DNA from: Clostridiales bacterium
GTDB lineage: Bacteria; Bacillota; Clostridia; Saccharofermentanales; Saccharofermentanaceae
Length of the DNA: 64,000 nt
Direction: 5' to 3'
NCBI GenBank assembly: GCA_017964005.1
Contig: JAGCSR010000049.1
Coordinates: 62,001 to 126,000, forward strand
The notes below the pieces were generated by a model that saw nothing but the letters and a program-made list of their open reading frames with translations, was not told the DNA's origin and did not search any database. Below are positions 42,830 to 52,407 of the stretch, piece after piece (position 1 is the stretch's first letter; every line of letters starts with the position of its first letter). The position numbers were made by a program, and so were the translations under genes.

Positions 42830-44899
42830 ATGTCCGATCTTCAGAAGATGACGGAGCAGACAAATGAGAATAAGACGCGAGACGTGACATATCACGCCTC
42901 GCGTTTGACCGAATACAGGAATCCTTTCGGAGCGATGCCCTGCGACGGCAAGGTCGAACTTTGCATTGATGTGGAGACGGGTGCTTCGGAGGTTACACTG
43001 TGCTATACATACGGACTGTACAGGTTCACATACCACGAAGAGCCGCTTCACAGACTCTCCTTAAGAAGGTACAGGACGGAACTTGCGCTTCCCCATGAAT
43101 CGGGACTCCTGTTCTACTGGTTCAGGTATGTTAACGCAGAAGGCCGGACTATCTACTATGTCGCTTCCGCTGACAACAGGAACGGGGAGGGGATGACTTA
43201 TCATGAACCCCCGAGAGTAGGCCCGGATGAAGACAAATATCCTTACGCGTTCCAGATTACGATTTATAAGAAAGATTTTGTTACGCCGGATGCGATAAAG
43301 GGAGCCATGATCTATCAGATTTTTCCTGACAGGTTCAGGAGGGACAGGTTTTTCGATTACGATAAGATGGTCCGATCAGAAGACCGTCCTGAGAGGATAT
43401 TCCACAGGAGCTGGTATGAAGATGTGGATATCGAAGGCAAGCCTGAGACCGGATACCTTGCCTGTGATTTCTACGGAGGCTCTCTGGATGGCATATGTGA
43501 GAAGCTGGATTACATAAAAAGTCTCGGAATAGATATCATCTATCTTAACCCCATTTTCTGCGCCAGGTCGTCCCACAGATACGATACTGCAGATTATCTT
43601 AATGTTGATCCCATCCTTGGAGGCAATGCGGCTTTCACCAAGCTCGTTGCCGCTGCCAAGGCTCTTGGTATAAGGATAATAATCGACGGTGTCTTCAGCC
43701 ACACAGGCGCTGACTCAAAATACTTTAACAAGTTCGGCAGGTACGAAGGCGTGGGCGCGTACGAAGCATACTGTCAGGATAAAGAGAGTATGTACCGTAC
43801 CTGGTATAATTTCTACAAGGACGAGAACGGCAACGTCAATTACGATTCCTGGTGGGGATTCCCTGATCTTCCCAATGTCAATGAGGACGACCTTGCTTAC
43901 AGGAACTTTATCTTCGGTGAAGGCGGAGTTGTCGATAAGTGGACTTCCGAAGGCGCGGGAGGGATAAGACTGGATGTGTCCGACGAACTTCCCGACGGAT
44001 TCATCCGTCAGATGAGGGATACCCTGAAGGTCAAGACAAAAGGAGAGGGGATACTCATAGGTGAAGTATGGGAAGATGCCAGCAACAAGTGCAGTTACGG
44101 ATCGTATCGTGACTTCATGCTCGGCAATACCCATGATTCCGTAATGGGTTATCCTTTCCGGAAAACATTGCTCGACTATTTGACCGGCTGGTACGGTGCC
44201 GATGTTCTCGATGCAAGGCTTGAGGGGTTCCGTGAAAGATACCCTGCCCAGGCCTACTATTCGATAATGAACCTCGTATCTTCCCACGATGTACCGCGCA
44301 TCCTGACGGCCTTAAGCAAGCCGTACGATACGGACGACAGGCATGTGCAAAAGAACATGAAGATCGATGCGGGCAGCTTCGACGACTGCGTAAAACTGGG
44401 ACACATCGCCTATGCGATCCAGATAGGATATATAGGGTCGGCAACTTTGTACTACGGAGATGAGATTCTTATGGAAGGATATAAGGATCCTTTCAACAGG
44501 AGAACATATCCATGGGAGAGGCTTACAGTCAAGCAGGAAGAGAACCTGATGTTTACCCGCCGTATAGCAAGGCTTCGAACAGACAACGGATGCCTCCGCA
44601 CAGGGTTCTATAGGACTCTTGCCGCAGAAGGTGACCTGTTCGCCTTCGAAAGATATCTTGTTGACGGTAAGGACTTCTTCGGCAGGGAAGTATCCGGAAG
44701 CAGCAGGATCGCGCTGCTTACGAACAGGGGAGATGAGCCGGTATATGTGACACTGTCCGGTTCTCAGGATGGAATAAATGTAATAAAGAAAGATAAGATG
44801 AGCATTCCTCTGACGAACAGATATATAGTCGGAGGCGTAAATTCGGGGCAGATGGACCTCGGGCTCGCGCCAAGATCATTTGTTTTTGTTATTTACTGA
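42830..44899 (+). CDS. GH13 alpha-glucan hydrolase (neopullulanase/maltodextrinase-like)
   Basis: A 689-residue alpha-amylase-family enzyme. Residues ~1-130 form a beta-rich N-terminal domain typical of neopullulanase/cyclomaltodextrinase. In the barrel the nucleophile is the Asp of GGIRLDVSDELP, the acid the Glu of ILIGEVWED, and the third carboxylate the Asp of LVSSHDVPR; MIYQIFPDRF starts the barrel. No signal peptide, so it probably degrades cytoplasmic glycogen or imported maltodextrins. It follows glgA by 6 bases, closing the operon. Exact bond specificity cannot be read from the sequence. Confidence 0.92.
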   Translation: MSDLQKMTEQTNENKTRDVTYHASRLTEYRNPFGAMPCDGKVELCIDVETGASEVTLCYTYGLYRFTYHEEPLHRLSLRRYRTELALPHESGLLFYWFRYVNAEGRTIYYVASADNRNGEGMTYHEPPRVGPDEDKYPYAFQITIYKKDFVTPDAIKGAMIYQIFPDRFRRDRFFDYDKMVRSEDRPERIFHRSWYEDVDIEGKPETGYLACDFYGGSLDGICEKLDYIKSLGIDIIYLNPIFCARSSHRYDTADYLNVDPILGGNAAFTKLVAAAKALGIRIIIDGVFSHTGADSKYFNKFGRYEGVGAYEAYCQDKESMYRTWYNFYKDENGNVNYDSWWGFPDLPNVNEDDLAYRNFIFGEGGVVDKWTSEGAGGIRLDVSDELPDGFIRQMRDTLKVKTKGEGILIGEVWEDASNKCSYGSYRDFMLGNTHDSVMGYPFRKTLLDYLTGWYGADVLDARLEGFRERYPAQAYYSIMNLVSSHDVPRILTALSKPYDTDDRHVQKNMKIDAGSFDDCVKLGHIAYAIQIGYIGSATLYYGDEILMEGYKDPFNRRTYPWERLTVKQEENLMFTRRIARLRTDNGCLRTGFYRTLAAEGDLFAFERYLVDGKDFFGREVSGSSRIALLTNRGDEPVYVTLSGSQDGINVIKKDKMSIPLTNRYIVGGVNSGQMDLGLAPRSFVFVIY

Positions 44900-44950
44900 T
44901 ATTTTGATAGAATAATATAGAAAAACAAAAAAACACAGGAGGGTATGACA

Positions 44951-46051
44951 ATGGCAGAGAATATTGATGCCGAGAACAAGATCGTATCAGAGACCACTAT
45001 GGACATTACGGACAAGAAGTGTCCGAACTGTGCTGCAACCGTCGAGTACGATCCCGCAACACTGAGCATGGCTTGTCCGTTCTGCGGATACTCCCGTAAG
45101 CTCCCGTCACCTGAGGAATCCAAGGAGGTTGAAGAACTGGACTTCGAATCCGCAAAGCTCCGTCAGAGCCTTGACTGGGGTACATCCAAGAAGAGCATCG
45201 TCTGTAAGATGTGCGGTGCCGAGGCTGTTTACGATGAAGCCATGACCGCAGGCAACTGCCCGTTCTGCGGATCGACCAGCGTTATGCCCGTCGATAACGA
45301 CGAGAATATCATGGCCCCGGGCGGCGTTGTTCCCTTCGAGATCGACAGGAATAAGGCAGAAGAACTTTTCGGCAGATGGCTCAAGGGCAAGATCTTCGCT
45401 CCCAATGCAGCAAAGCAGAGCTGCAAGGCAGAAAACTTTGCAGGTCTCTATCTTCCTTACTGGACATATGATTCTCAGACAACATCTTCATACAGCGCAA
45501 GGCTCGGATATGAGAAGAAGGATTCTGAAGGCAAGGTCGTAAGAGTCGATTGGAGAACCTGCCGCGGTATCTACGACGAATTCATCGACGATGAGACCGT
45601 ATATGCCAGCAAGAAGACCACCAATCCCTTCATCAAGGCAGTATCTGTTTTCGACTTCACAAAGCTCCGTACATATTCTCCGGAATTCATTGCAGGCTTT
45701 GCTGCTGAGCGCTACACGGTAGGTCTCGACGAAGGCTGGGATACAGCAAAGAAGCAGATCACTCCCAAGATCCGCAGGAACATCACTTCACAGATCAAGA
45801 CGAAGTATAAGCCGGACAGGATCGATAAACTCAATATCTCCACAGCTTTCGATAAGGTTACGTTCAAGTACATCCTGGCTCCTATCTGGATCGCGAACTT
45901 CCAGTTCAACAACAAGACCTATTCTCTTGCTGTCAACGGACAGAACGGTAAGATCTCCGGCAACGCACCTGTATCGCCGATCAAGGTCATCATCGCCATC
46001 GCGATCGTTGCAGTCATCATCGGAATCTTCCTGTACTTGATGAACAGATAA
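44951..46051 (+). CDS. Zinc-ribbon membrane protein, YdjG-like
   Basis: A 366-residue protein. Two TFIIB-type zinc ribbons lie at the N terminus: CPNCAATVEYD...CPFCGYSRK and CKMCGAEAVYD...CPFCGSTS. A soluble domain with GLYLPYWTYD and APIWIANFQFNNKTYSLAVNGQNG follows, and one transmembrane helix ends the protein (~340-362). This matches Bacillus YdjG, encoded with pspA and ydjI there. ATG 44951 is used because GGAGGG at 44938-44943 is too close to the ATG at 44945. A YdjI-like gene is at 28966 in this window. Confidence 0.85.
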   Translation: MAENIDAENKIVSETTMDITDKKCPNCAATVEYDPATLSMACPFCGYSRKLPSPEESKEVEELDFESAKLRQSLDWGTSKKSIVCKMCGAEAVYDEAMTAGNCPFCGSTSVMPVDNDENIMAPGGVVPFEIDRNKAEELFGRWLKGKIFAPNAAKQSCKAENFAGLYLPYWTYDSQTTSSYSARLGYEKKDSEGKVVRVDWRTCRGIYDEFIDDETVYASKKTTNPFIKAVSVFDFTKLRTYSPEFIAGFAAERYTVGLDEGWDTAKKQITPKIRRNITSQIKTKYKPDRIDKLNISTAFDKVTFKYILAPIWIANFQFNNKTYSLAVNGQNGKISGNAPVSPIKVIIAIAIVAVIIGIFLYLMNR

Positions 46052-46077
46052 ATCAGATTATTAACAATCCGATACCG

Positions 46078-46110
46078 AAAATCCCGACATCTCAGGGGTG
46101 TCGGGATTTT
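46078..46110 (+). terminator. Terminator after the YdjG-like gene
   Basis: AAAATCCCGACA (46078-46089) pairs perfectly with TGTCGGGATTTT (46099-46110); nine-base loop. Confidence 0.9.
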
Positions 46111-46112
46111 CT

Positions 46113-46203
46113 ATGTTAAAAATTTGACAGGATTATGTTAAATTTTTAACATTTTTTGAATAATCTATTGAAATTTGTTAAGAAGCAAAGTAAAATTTAC
46201 TTT
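46113..46203 (+). promoter_or_regulatory. Promoter and palindromes of the giant surface protein gene
   Basis: TTGACA (46124-46129), 17 bp, TAACAT (46147-46152). Around it, ATGTTAAA occurs twice in direct orientation, and GTTAAATTTTTAAC (46137-46150) is a palindrome over the -10. Downstream in the leader, AAAGTAAA-A-TTTACTTT (46187-46203) is a perfect 17-bp palindrome 30 bases before the ATG. Confidence 0.45.
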
Positions 46204-46232
46204 GACTAAACTCGGGTATTGTGAGGTATTTT

Positions 46233-49200
46233 ATGTTTATTAACACTCTTAGCAAGAGGACGACGGCTTTTGTATGCGCATTGCTTGTCGTAGGACTTGT
46301 TGTTCCGAACATGATTTTTCCTTGGACGGGCGGGGGAATCGGAACCGGTGAAGTCAGAGCTGATGCTCCGAAAAAATACGATTCGGCCAGCGCTATCAAT
46401 TATGCCTCAGTACTTGGTGGTGCCGTAGACTACGGTATCGTTGCCAACGAGATCATTCAGACAAGTCACACAGAGACAACATTCGCTACAAATCACTTTG
46501 TTCATGTCAGTGATAATATCGATGTTGACTTTATAGAATCTACTGCTCTTTTCCTTGTAGGCAGTTATACTCCCGGTCAGGGAAATGATTCAAAGATAAG
46601 ATTAGGCCTTACTACTGCCAGTGCAGTTTATTTTGAAGCCCCTAAGGCAGTCTTTGGCGGAGATGCTTTTGATTTCGAAAATCCCAGAAGCCAAAATCCC
46701 AACGGAAATTTCCATTTCGAGGGTCAGTATCCCGACGATGTCCCGTTTATTCCTGCAGTCAATGAGAATGCCTCTGTCAATGTTAACAGACTTATCGACA
46801 GGATCTCTACCAACGGAGCTGTAGAGGATGTTGAGAAGGGTTGGTCCTATTTTATCAAAGACAGAGTCGAAAATAATGATTATGTATTGAATCCCAAGGG
46901 AGAAAACTGGACCCCTGAAGATTGGAAACCCTACATTACTTTTAATAAGTGGAATGCTACTATCGATCTTACATCCGGTGAGTTTGATAATAAGGTAGTA
47001 TATATTAATGTTGATAATGAGTCCGGTTTGGCTGAATCCTTAGCGCGTACTTCCGGATGGTTGATCAAGAAGAATCCTTCTACTATCGTAGTTATAAATG
47101 TAGAGGAAGGCGTTAAGAACTTTCCGCTCAGAAATAACCCTGATGACCCCGAATATACATCGTTGAAAGTCGGCAAACCCGAAGTCGAAGTTACCGGCAT
47201 CGGAAGTTACAATGGTCATACAGACTGGAACGGCGGTAATAAGGAACGTGCTCAGCAAGTTCAGACTCATCTTAATGAGACAGTGATCTGGAATATCATG
47301 AGCGGTGGGGATATATATCTTCAGAACAGTTTTGGTGCAGTGCTTTCTCCGAACGAGAATGCCAACATTGAACTGGTTGACGGAAACTCTTGCGGTTGGG
47401 TCGTAACTAAGGGTACATTTAGGATGGCAAAGGAGTTCCACTTCCTCTATTCCGGTTCCAGCCGTGACAGTTTGGGAGATATGCACTTTGCTCTTAACAA
47501 GGGTTTTACCGAAGAATACAAAAAGCATGGTGAAGTAAAACCTGATTATTCCAATAATGTTCCTGCGAATACATATGGCTTTGTCATCCAGGAGTACAGC
47601 AGTGAGGAATATGAGCGTGGACCTTTGCAGGGTGCGTATGGTAATCCGGTTGGTCCTATCTGGACAGAATCCGACAGTACCGTTACATTCCCGATGTATC
47701 ACTTTACCTGTGAAGATCCCGCGGGTCTTACTCCCGAGCAGGAACACTATAATATCGAGAAGCCTGCGGCCGGAGAGGATCCGAATCACAAAGATTTTTA
47801 TTTCGAGATAACAGAGGTTGGTAATAATGTGCCCGGAAATGTTGAAGTATCCGATGGTCATGTTGATATCCGTCTCAGAGTTCAGGTCGATTCTAACGGC
47901 AAATTCACATATTTCGTCGACTACGAATCCGTAACAGGAGACGGAGTTACTTTCAGAGAGTATGGTGAAGTATACGGCGATTACATCAAGATGTCCGGTG
48001 TTCAGTTCGACCTCGGTGTTTTCTACAATAAGCTCAAGACGATATCTGTCGACATCAGCAAGCGTGATATCAATAAGCCTAACGGTGCCGAGATCCCCGG
48101 AGCAAAGTTGGTAGTAACATATGTTGACGGCGGTAATGATGTTGATCTTTCCGATGTAAAGCTTAAGCGTGGCGATACGGATATCACCAACGATTCGGAT
48201 GTTTCGATTACTCAGACTTCCGTAACATTTGTCTCAGGCGATGAGAAGACAACCATCAAGGGACTTCAGCCCGGTAACTACACTCTTCAGGAGACTATCG
48301 CCCCTGACGGATATGATATCCAGACCACTGTGATCAACTTTACAGTTAATGAAGACGGAACAGTAACCGTTACTTCCGGATCTCCTGATGCGGGATTCGC
48401 AGAGAATGGTGATACTGTCGTTATCCTTGATGAGCCCTTCATAAGAGACCTTAAGGTAACCAAGAAGGTATCAGGTGACGGGTACAGCAAAGATCAGGCG
48501 TTTACGGTAACGATCAAGCTCACACCTCAATCCGGCAATCTTGATTGGGATAAGATCACCGTTACAGCTCCTAACAATTATACGGTCAACGGCAATAATC
48601 TTACGACGACACTTAAGCACAACCAGCGCGTAACTATCCAGAATCTTCCTGTCGGTACTACATATGAAGTAGTAGAAGATCTTGACGGTGTTGATTTCTA
48701 TTCCAATATCGGATGTGATTACAGTGATACTAACCGTATCATTGATGCTGACTCCAAAGAAGCTGATACAGTAACTCTCAGGAATGAGTATACGCAGCCT
48801 ACAGCAACACCTACAGCAACACCTGTGCCTTCCGGTGTTATCAGGATCACTAAAGATTTCGTTTATGATCAGGTTGATGGCTCACAGGTGTCTGAAGACG
48901 ATATCAAGGGCTTGAAATTTGTTGTAACCGAGGTTGGCGGATCTGAGATCTGGAGCGGAACACTTGGTGATGTGAATTGTTTCAGGAAAGAAAACGGTAA
49001 ATACATATCCGTTGATATTCCGGTAGCTGATCTTACAAAGGAATATACCGTAACAGAGATCTTTACTCCTACATATGGAGTTAATTTGAGAATCAGATAT
49101 TATATTAACGGCACTGACGAGGATTTCATAAACAAAAGAGGTGACAGGACTCCCGTTACTACTAAAGCTTTCAGTGTAACAGCAGATTCACCGACGGAGA

Positions 49201-52130
49201 TATTGTTCAAGAATATTTACGCCAAGAATTTCCATGCTCTAAAGGTTGATAAAATAGTAACAGGCGACGGTGCCGATACAAACCAGAAGTTTAAGGTAGT
49301 TATCGAATTGACCCCCCCGAACGGAACTGTTATCGATTGGGACAACGGTCCTACTTACATTGATAACAAGGACGGTGTTCAGTATACGACAGCAGGCAAT
49401 ACGGTTACAGCATTCCTTGGCAACGGTGAGTGTATCATTATCGAAGAACTTCCTATCGGTACTACTTATAATGTAACTGAGGATCTTACCGATACACCTT
49501 ATTATACGATGCAAGATGTTGAGTATTGTGATCCGGGTCACGATATCGAAGAGTACGACGGCGGTTACGATTGCGGTACGATTACTAATGTTTATAACGC
49601 TCCTACGGCTACACCTACAGCAATAACCCCTACACCTACTGACACCCCTATCACGGTAAACATCAGCAAGAGAGATATCAATAAGGCAGACGGAGCTGAA
49701 GTTCCCGGCGCTATATTGAAAGTCACATATGTTGACGGCGGAACGGATGTAGATCTGAGGAATGTAACCCTTAAGCAGGGAACAACAGATGTAACATCGA
49801 ATGCTGCAAAGGCCGAGACATATGTTGAGTTCGAATCAGGAAGTGTAGAGACTGCAATCACAGGACTGCAGCCTGGTAACTATACTCTGGAAGAGACCAC
49901 TGCACCTGAAGGATTCAATAAGCAGACAACAACGATCAACTTCACAGTAGGCACAGATGGTAAGGTAACAGCAACTATTCCTCAAACAGCCGGAAAGCTG
50001 GATGGAGATGATACAGTTGTAATCCTTGACACGCCTCTGGCAGAAGTCGAGATCAGGAAGGAAGATACAAACAATGAGGAAGTAGCAGGTGCTACACTCA
50101 AATTGTACACAACCGATACAACGATTAACTTCCTGACTTCCAAAGTAACTGCAACGCAGAATGGAGTAGCGGCAACAGGCTTGACTGTAAGCGAAAGATC
50201 CATCAGCTTCACAACAGTTGATGATTACAATACGATCATCAAGAATGTACCTGACGGAACATATACGCTCGAAGAAACAGCGACACCTGACGATTATGAG
50301 ACAGCAGAAAAGATTACCATAGTTGTAAAAGATGGCAAGGTAGAATCACCCACTGTACCTGTTACTATGGTAGATGCTAAGAAGCCTACTCCGACACCTA
50401 CCGAACCTGACACACCTACACCTACAACAGCATATGGAAGCCTTAAGATCGAGAAGAAGATTGAGGGAGAACCCGGTTATAACCCTGATATTACATTTGG
50501 TTTTAATGTTGTGTTTAATGATACGATAGATTTTATGGTTGGTGAAACTTGGTATCATGCTTCATCCATTCAAGGATCGGTTTCTGCTAGAAAATCTGTT
50601 GAAATTAAAAATATACCGGCAGGGACGACTTATACAGTAACTGAAGGAGCTGTAAACAACAGACCTGGTTATTCTAAACATGACCCTAATGTTACCGGTG
50701 CAACAGGTACGATCGTTGCTGGTGCTCAGCAGGTAGCTACAATCGTTAACGATTATGATTACACGGAGGCTACCGGTAAGCTTACAGTGACTAAGACTGT
50801 TTCAGGTGATGGTTTTAATGAGAACAAGAAGTTCGAGATTAAGATCCAGTTCACAAAGCCTACTTCAGGAGAATATGTACAATGGACTGAACTTCCTTGG
50901 GATGCAATGATATTTAGCGGTACAACGGATTACTCGATTGACAAGACGAACGAGGTTATTACCGTAAACCTTGCTGCGGGGGAATCCTTAACGGTCGAAA
51001 GAATTCCGAGGATGGTTCAGTATACGGTCAGTGAGACGGATCCCGGTACGGACTATTCGACAGATTCGATTGATTATAGTGATACCAATACGCCCAAGCG
51101 TATCACTTCTGATGTGCCTGATACTGTTACCGTAAACAATAAGTATACGGGTCCTACGCCTTCTCCTACTGCGGTAACACCTACAGCTACTGATACTCCT
51201 ACTCCTGCACCTGAGTACGGTAATCTTAAGGTGACGAAGAAAGTTATCAATGCCGGCAGTGAGACTTTAACTCAAAAGTTTAACTTTGAGATCATATTTG
51301 CTTATCCTAAAGAAGCAGATAAGAGTAAGATCGCTGTATCTGCAAGTGATCCGCTCATCGAGTATAACTATAACGGTAATGATATAGTAACTGCCAAGCT
51401 TGGTGACGGAGACTATGTGCTCATTGAAGGATTGCCGATAGGAACCACTTATAACATCTCTGAGTCTTTCTCCAGTACGGATTATATTTTTGACAAGATC
51501 GAGAAGCCGGATCTTGTAGCAGATGATACTGTTACCGCAACAGTAACGAATAAGTACAATGCTCCTACGGCTACACCTACGGCGATAACACCTACGCCAA
51601 CGGATATTCCGGACACATCGGTTACACCTACGCCTGCGGATACAACGGTTACACCTACACCTACAGATAAGCCGGATTTCACAGCTACACCTACGCCTAC
51701 AACGGCACCGGGTGAACCTACACCTACACCTCCGGCACCTTCTGTAACACCTGCAGGCGCACCTACGCTGACGCCGACGCCTAAGCCGACACCCAAGCCG
51801 ACCAAGAAGCCGACGCCTAAGCCTACAAAGAAGCCGACACCTAAGCCGACTCCTACGGATACACCGACGGCAACGCCGACTCCTACGGATAAGCCTGCGC
51901 CTACTCCTACGGAAACACCGACGTCAACGCCTAAGCCGACAAAGAAACCTACGGCACAGCCTACTGACGTAATCAACGCAAGGAGAAAGCGTAAGAAGGT
52001 AACAGCAACCGGTGAGGGTTCTTCCTTGTATAATGTTGCTGCGGTTGTCCTCCTTGCAGCTGGTGCTGTTGCGATCGGAGCAAGGACCTACACGATCTAT
52101 GTAGGCAAGAGAAAGGAAGAAGAGGACTGA
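46233..52130 (+). CDS. Giant SpaA/Cna_B-type surface protein
   Basis: A 1965-residue secreted protein. A signal peptide (~1-45) is followed by an N-terminal region (~50-595) that resembles a 'choice-of-anchor A' adhesin domain. From ~600 to ~1775 come about nine prealbumin-like domains: SpaA/Cna_B types with SKRDINK and a YTLEET or YTLQET Glu motif, able to form Lys-Asn isopeptide bonds, and related domains with LKVTKKVSGDG. Domains at ~605 and ~1140 are close duplicates. Pro-Thr spacers (PTATPTP-type) separate several; a longer Thr/Pro/Lys spacer (~1780-1910) crosses the wall. The C terminus has VTATGEG, a hydrophobic helix and KRKEEED: a sorting-signal layout without LPxTG. ATG 46233 follows GAGG. 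Confidence 0.9.
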   Translation: MFINTLSKRTTAFVCALLVVGLVVPNMIFPWTGGGIGTGEVRADAPKKYDSASAINYASVLGGAVDYGIVANEIIQTSHTETTFATNHFVHVSDNIDVDFIESTALFLVGSYTPGQGNDSKIRLGLTTASAVYFEAPKAVFGGDAFDFENPRSQNPNGNFHFEGQYPDDVPFIPAVNENASVNVNRLIDRISTNGAVEDVEKGWSYFIKDRVENNDYVLNPKGENWTPEDWKPYITFNKWNATIDLTSGEFDNKVVYINVDNESGLAESLARTSGWLIKKNPSTIVVINVEEGVKNFPLRNNPDDPEYTSLKVGKPEVEVTGIGSYNGHTDWNGGNKERAQQVQTHLNETVIWNIMSGGDIYLQNSFGAVLSPNENANIELVDGNSCGWVVTKGTFRMAKEFHFLYSGSSRDSLGDMHFALNKGFTEEYKKHGEVKPDYSNNVPANTYGFVIQEYSSEEYERGPLQGAYGNPVGPIWTESDSTVTFPMYHFTCEDPAGLTPEQEHYNIEKPAAGEDPNHKDFYFEITEVGNNVPGNVEVSDGHVDIRLRVQVDSNGKFTYFVDYESVTGDGVTFREYGEVYGDYIKMSGVQFDLGVFYNKLKTISVDISKRDINKPNGAEIPGAKLVVTYVDGGNDVDLSDVKLKRGDTDITNDSDVSITQTSVTFVSGDEKTTIKGLQPGNYTLQETIAPDGYDIQTTVINFTVNEDGTVTVTSGSPDAGFAENGDTVVILDEPFIRDLKVTKKVSGDGYSKDQAFTVTIKLTPQSGNLDWDKITVTAPNNYTVNGNNLTTTLKHNQRVTIQNLPVGTTYEVVEDLDGVDFYSNIGCDYSDTNRIIDADSKEADTVTLRNEYTQPTATPTATPVPSGVIRITKDFVYDQVDGSQVSEDDIKGLKFVVTEVGGSEIWSGTLGDVNCFRKENGKYISVDIPVADLTKEYTVTEIFTPTYGVNLRIRYYINGTDEDFINKRGDRTPVTTKAFSVTADSPTEILFKNIYAKNFHALKVDKIVTGDGADTNQKFKVVIELTPPNGTVIDWDNGPTYIDNKDGVQYTTAGNTVTAFLGNGECIIIEELPIGTTYNVTEDLTDTPYYTMQDVEYCDPGHDIEEYDGGYDCGTITNVYNAPTATPTAITPTPTDTPITVNISKRDINKADGAEVPGAILKVTYVDGGTDVDLRNVTLKQGTTDVTSNAAKAETYVEFESGSVETAITGLQPGNYTLEETTAPEGFNKQTTTINFTVGTDGKVTATIPQTAGKLDGDDTVVILDTPLAEVEIRKEDTNNEEVAGATLKLYTTDTTINFLTSKVTATQNGVAATGLTVSERSISFTTVDDYNTIIKNVPDGTYTLEETATPDDYETAEKITIVVKDGKVESPTVPVTMVDAKKPTPTPTEPDTPTPTTAYGSLKIEKKIEGEPGYNPDITFGFNVVFNDTIDFMVGETWYHASSIQGSVSARKSVEIKNIPAGTTYTVTEGAVNNRPGYSKHDPNVTGATGTIVAGAQQVATIVNDYDYTEATGKLTVTKTVSGDGFNENKKFEIKIQFTKPTSGEYVQWTELPWDAMIFSGTTDYSIDKTNEVITVNLAAGESLTVERIPRMVQYTVSETDPGTDYSTDSIDYSDTNTPKRITSDVPDTVTVNNKYTGPTPSPTAVTPTATDTPTPAPEYGNLKVTKKVINAGSETLTQKFNFEIIFAYPKEADKSKIAVSASDPLIEYNYNGNDIVTAKLGDGDYVLIEGLPIGTTYNISESFSSTDYIFDKIEKPDLVADDTVTATVTNKYNAPTATPTAITPTPTDIPDTSVTPTPADTTVTPTPTDKPDFTATPTPTTAPGEPTPTPPAPSVTPAGAPTLTPTPKPTPKPTKKPTPKPTKKPTPKPTPTDTPTATPTPTDKPAPTPTETPTSTPKPTKKPTAQPTDVINARRKRKKVTATGEGSSLYNVAAVVLLAAGAVAIGARTYTIYVGKRKEEED

Positions 52131-52162
52131 TAAGGTCTCAGATCTTCCGTAAATGAAGTGAT

Positions 52163-52193
52163 AAGGGCTGTCCGGATAACGGACAGCCCTTTC
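52163..52193 (+). terminator. Terminator after the giant surface protein gene
   Basis: AAGGGCTGTCCG (52163-52174) pairs perfectly with CGGACAGCCCTT (52180-52191), five-base loop, followed by T. Confidence 0.9.
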
Positions 52194-52205
52194 TGCATTT
52201 ATTAC

Positions 52206-52234
52206 TTGACACTTAAGGATAGTATAAGTATAAT
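52206..52234 (+). promoter_or_regulatory. Consensus promoter of tRNA-Leu
   Basis: TTGACA (52206-52211), exactly 17 bp, TATAAT (52229-52234): a perfect sigma-70/SigA consensus, 17 bases before the tRNA. Confidence 0.9.
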
Positions 52235-52251
52235 AATCAAGCCTTTTGAAT

Positions 52252-52336
52252 GCGGCCGTGGCGGAACTGGCAGACGCGCACGTTTGAGGGGCGTGTGGGT
52301 AACTCCATACGGGTTCAAGTCCCGTCGGCCGCACCA
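52252..52336 (+). tRNA. tRNA-Leu (anticodon GAG)
   Basis: Acceptor arms GCGGCCG (52252-52258) and CGGCCGC (52326-52332) pair; the anticodon arm is CACGT-TTGAGGG-GCGTG with anticodon GAG (reads CUU and CUC). A long variable arm marks it as class II, and the T arm has GGGTTCAAGTCCC. CCA is encoded at 52334-52336. Confidence 0.95.
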
Positions 52337-52340
52337 AGTA

Positions 52341-52372
52341 AAATGCCCTGTGATCTTCACAGGGCATTTTTA
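52341..52372 (+). terminator. Terminator after tRNA-Leu, probably bidirectional
   Basis: AAATGCCCTGTGA (52341-52353) pairs perfectly with TCACAGGGCATTT (52357-52369), with T on one side and A on the other, so it can also serve the convergent minus-strand GGDEF gene. Confidence 0.92.
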
Positions 52373-52407
52373 TATGTTTGATGAGAAGAGGGGGCATCTT
52401 CCCGTTA

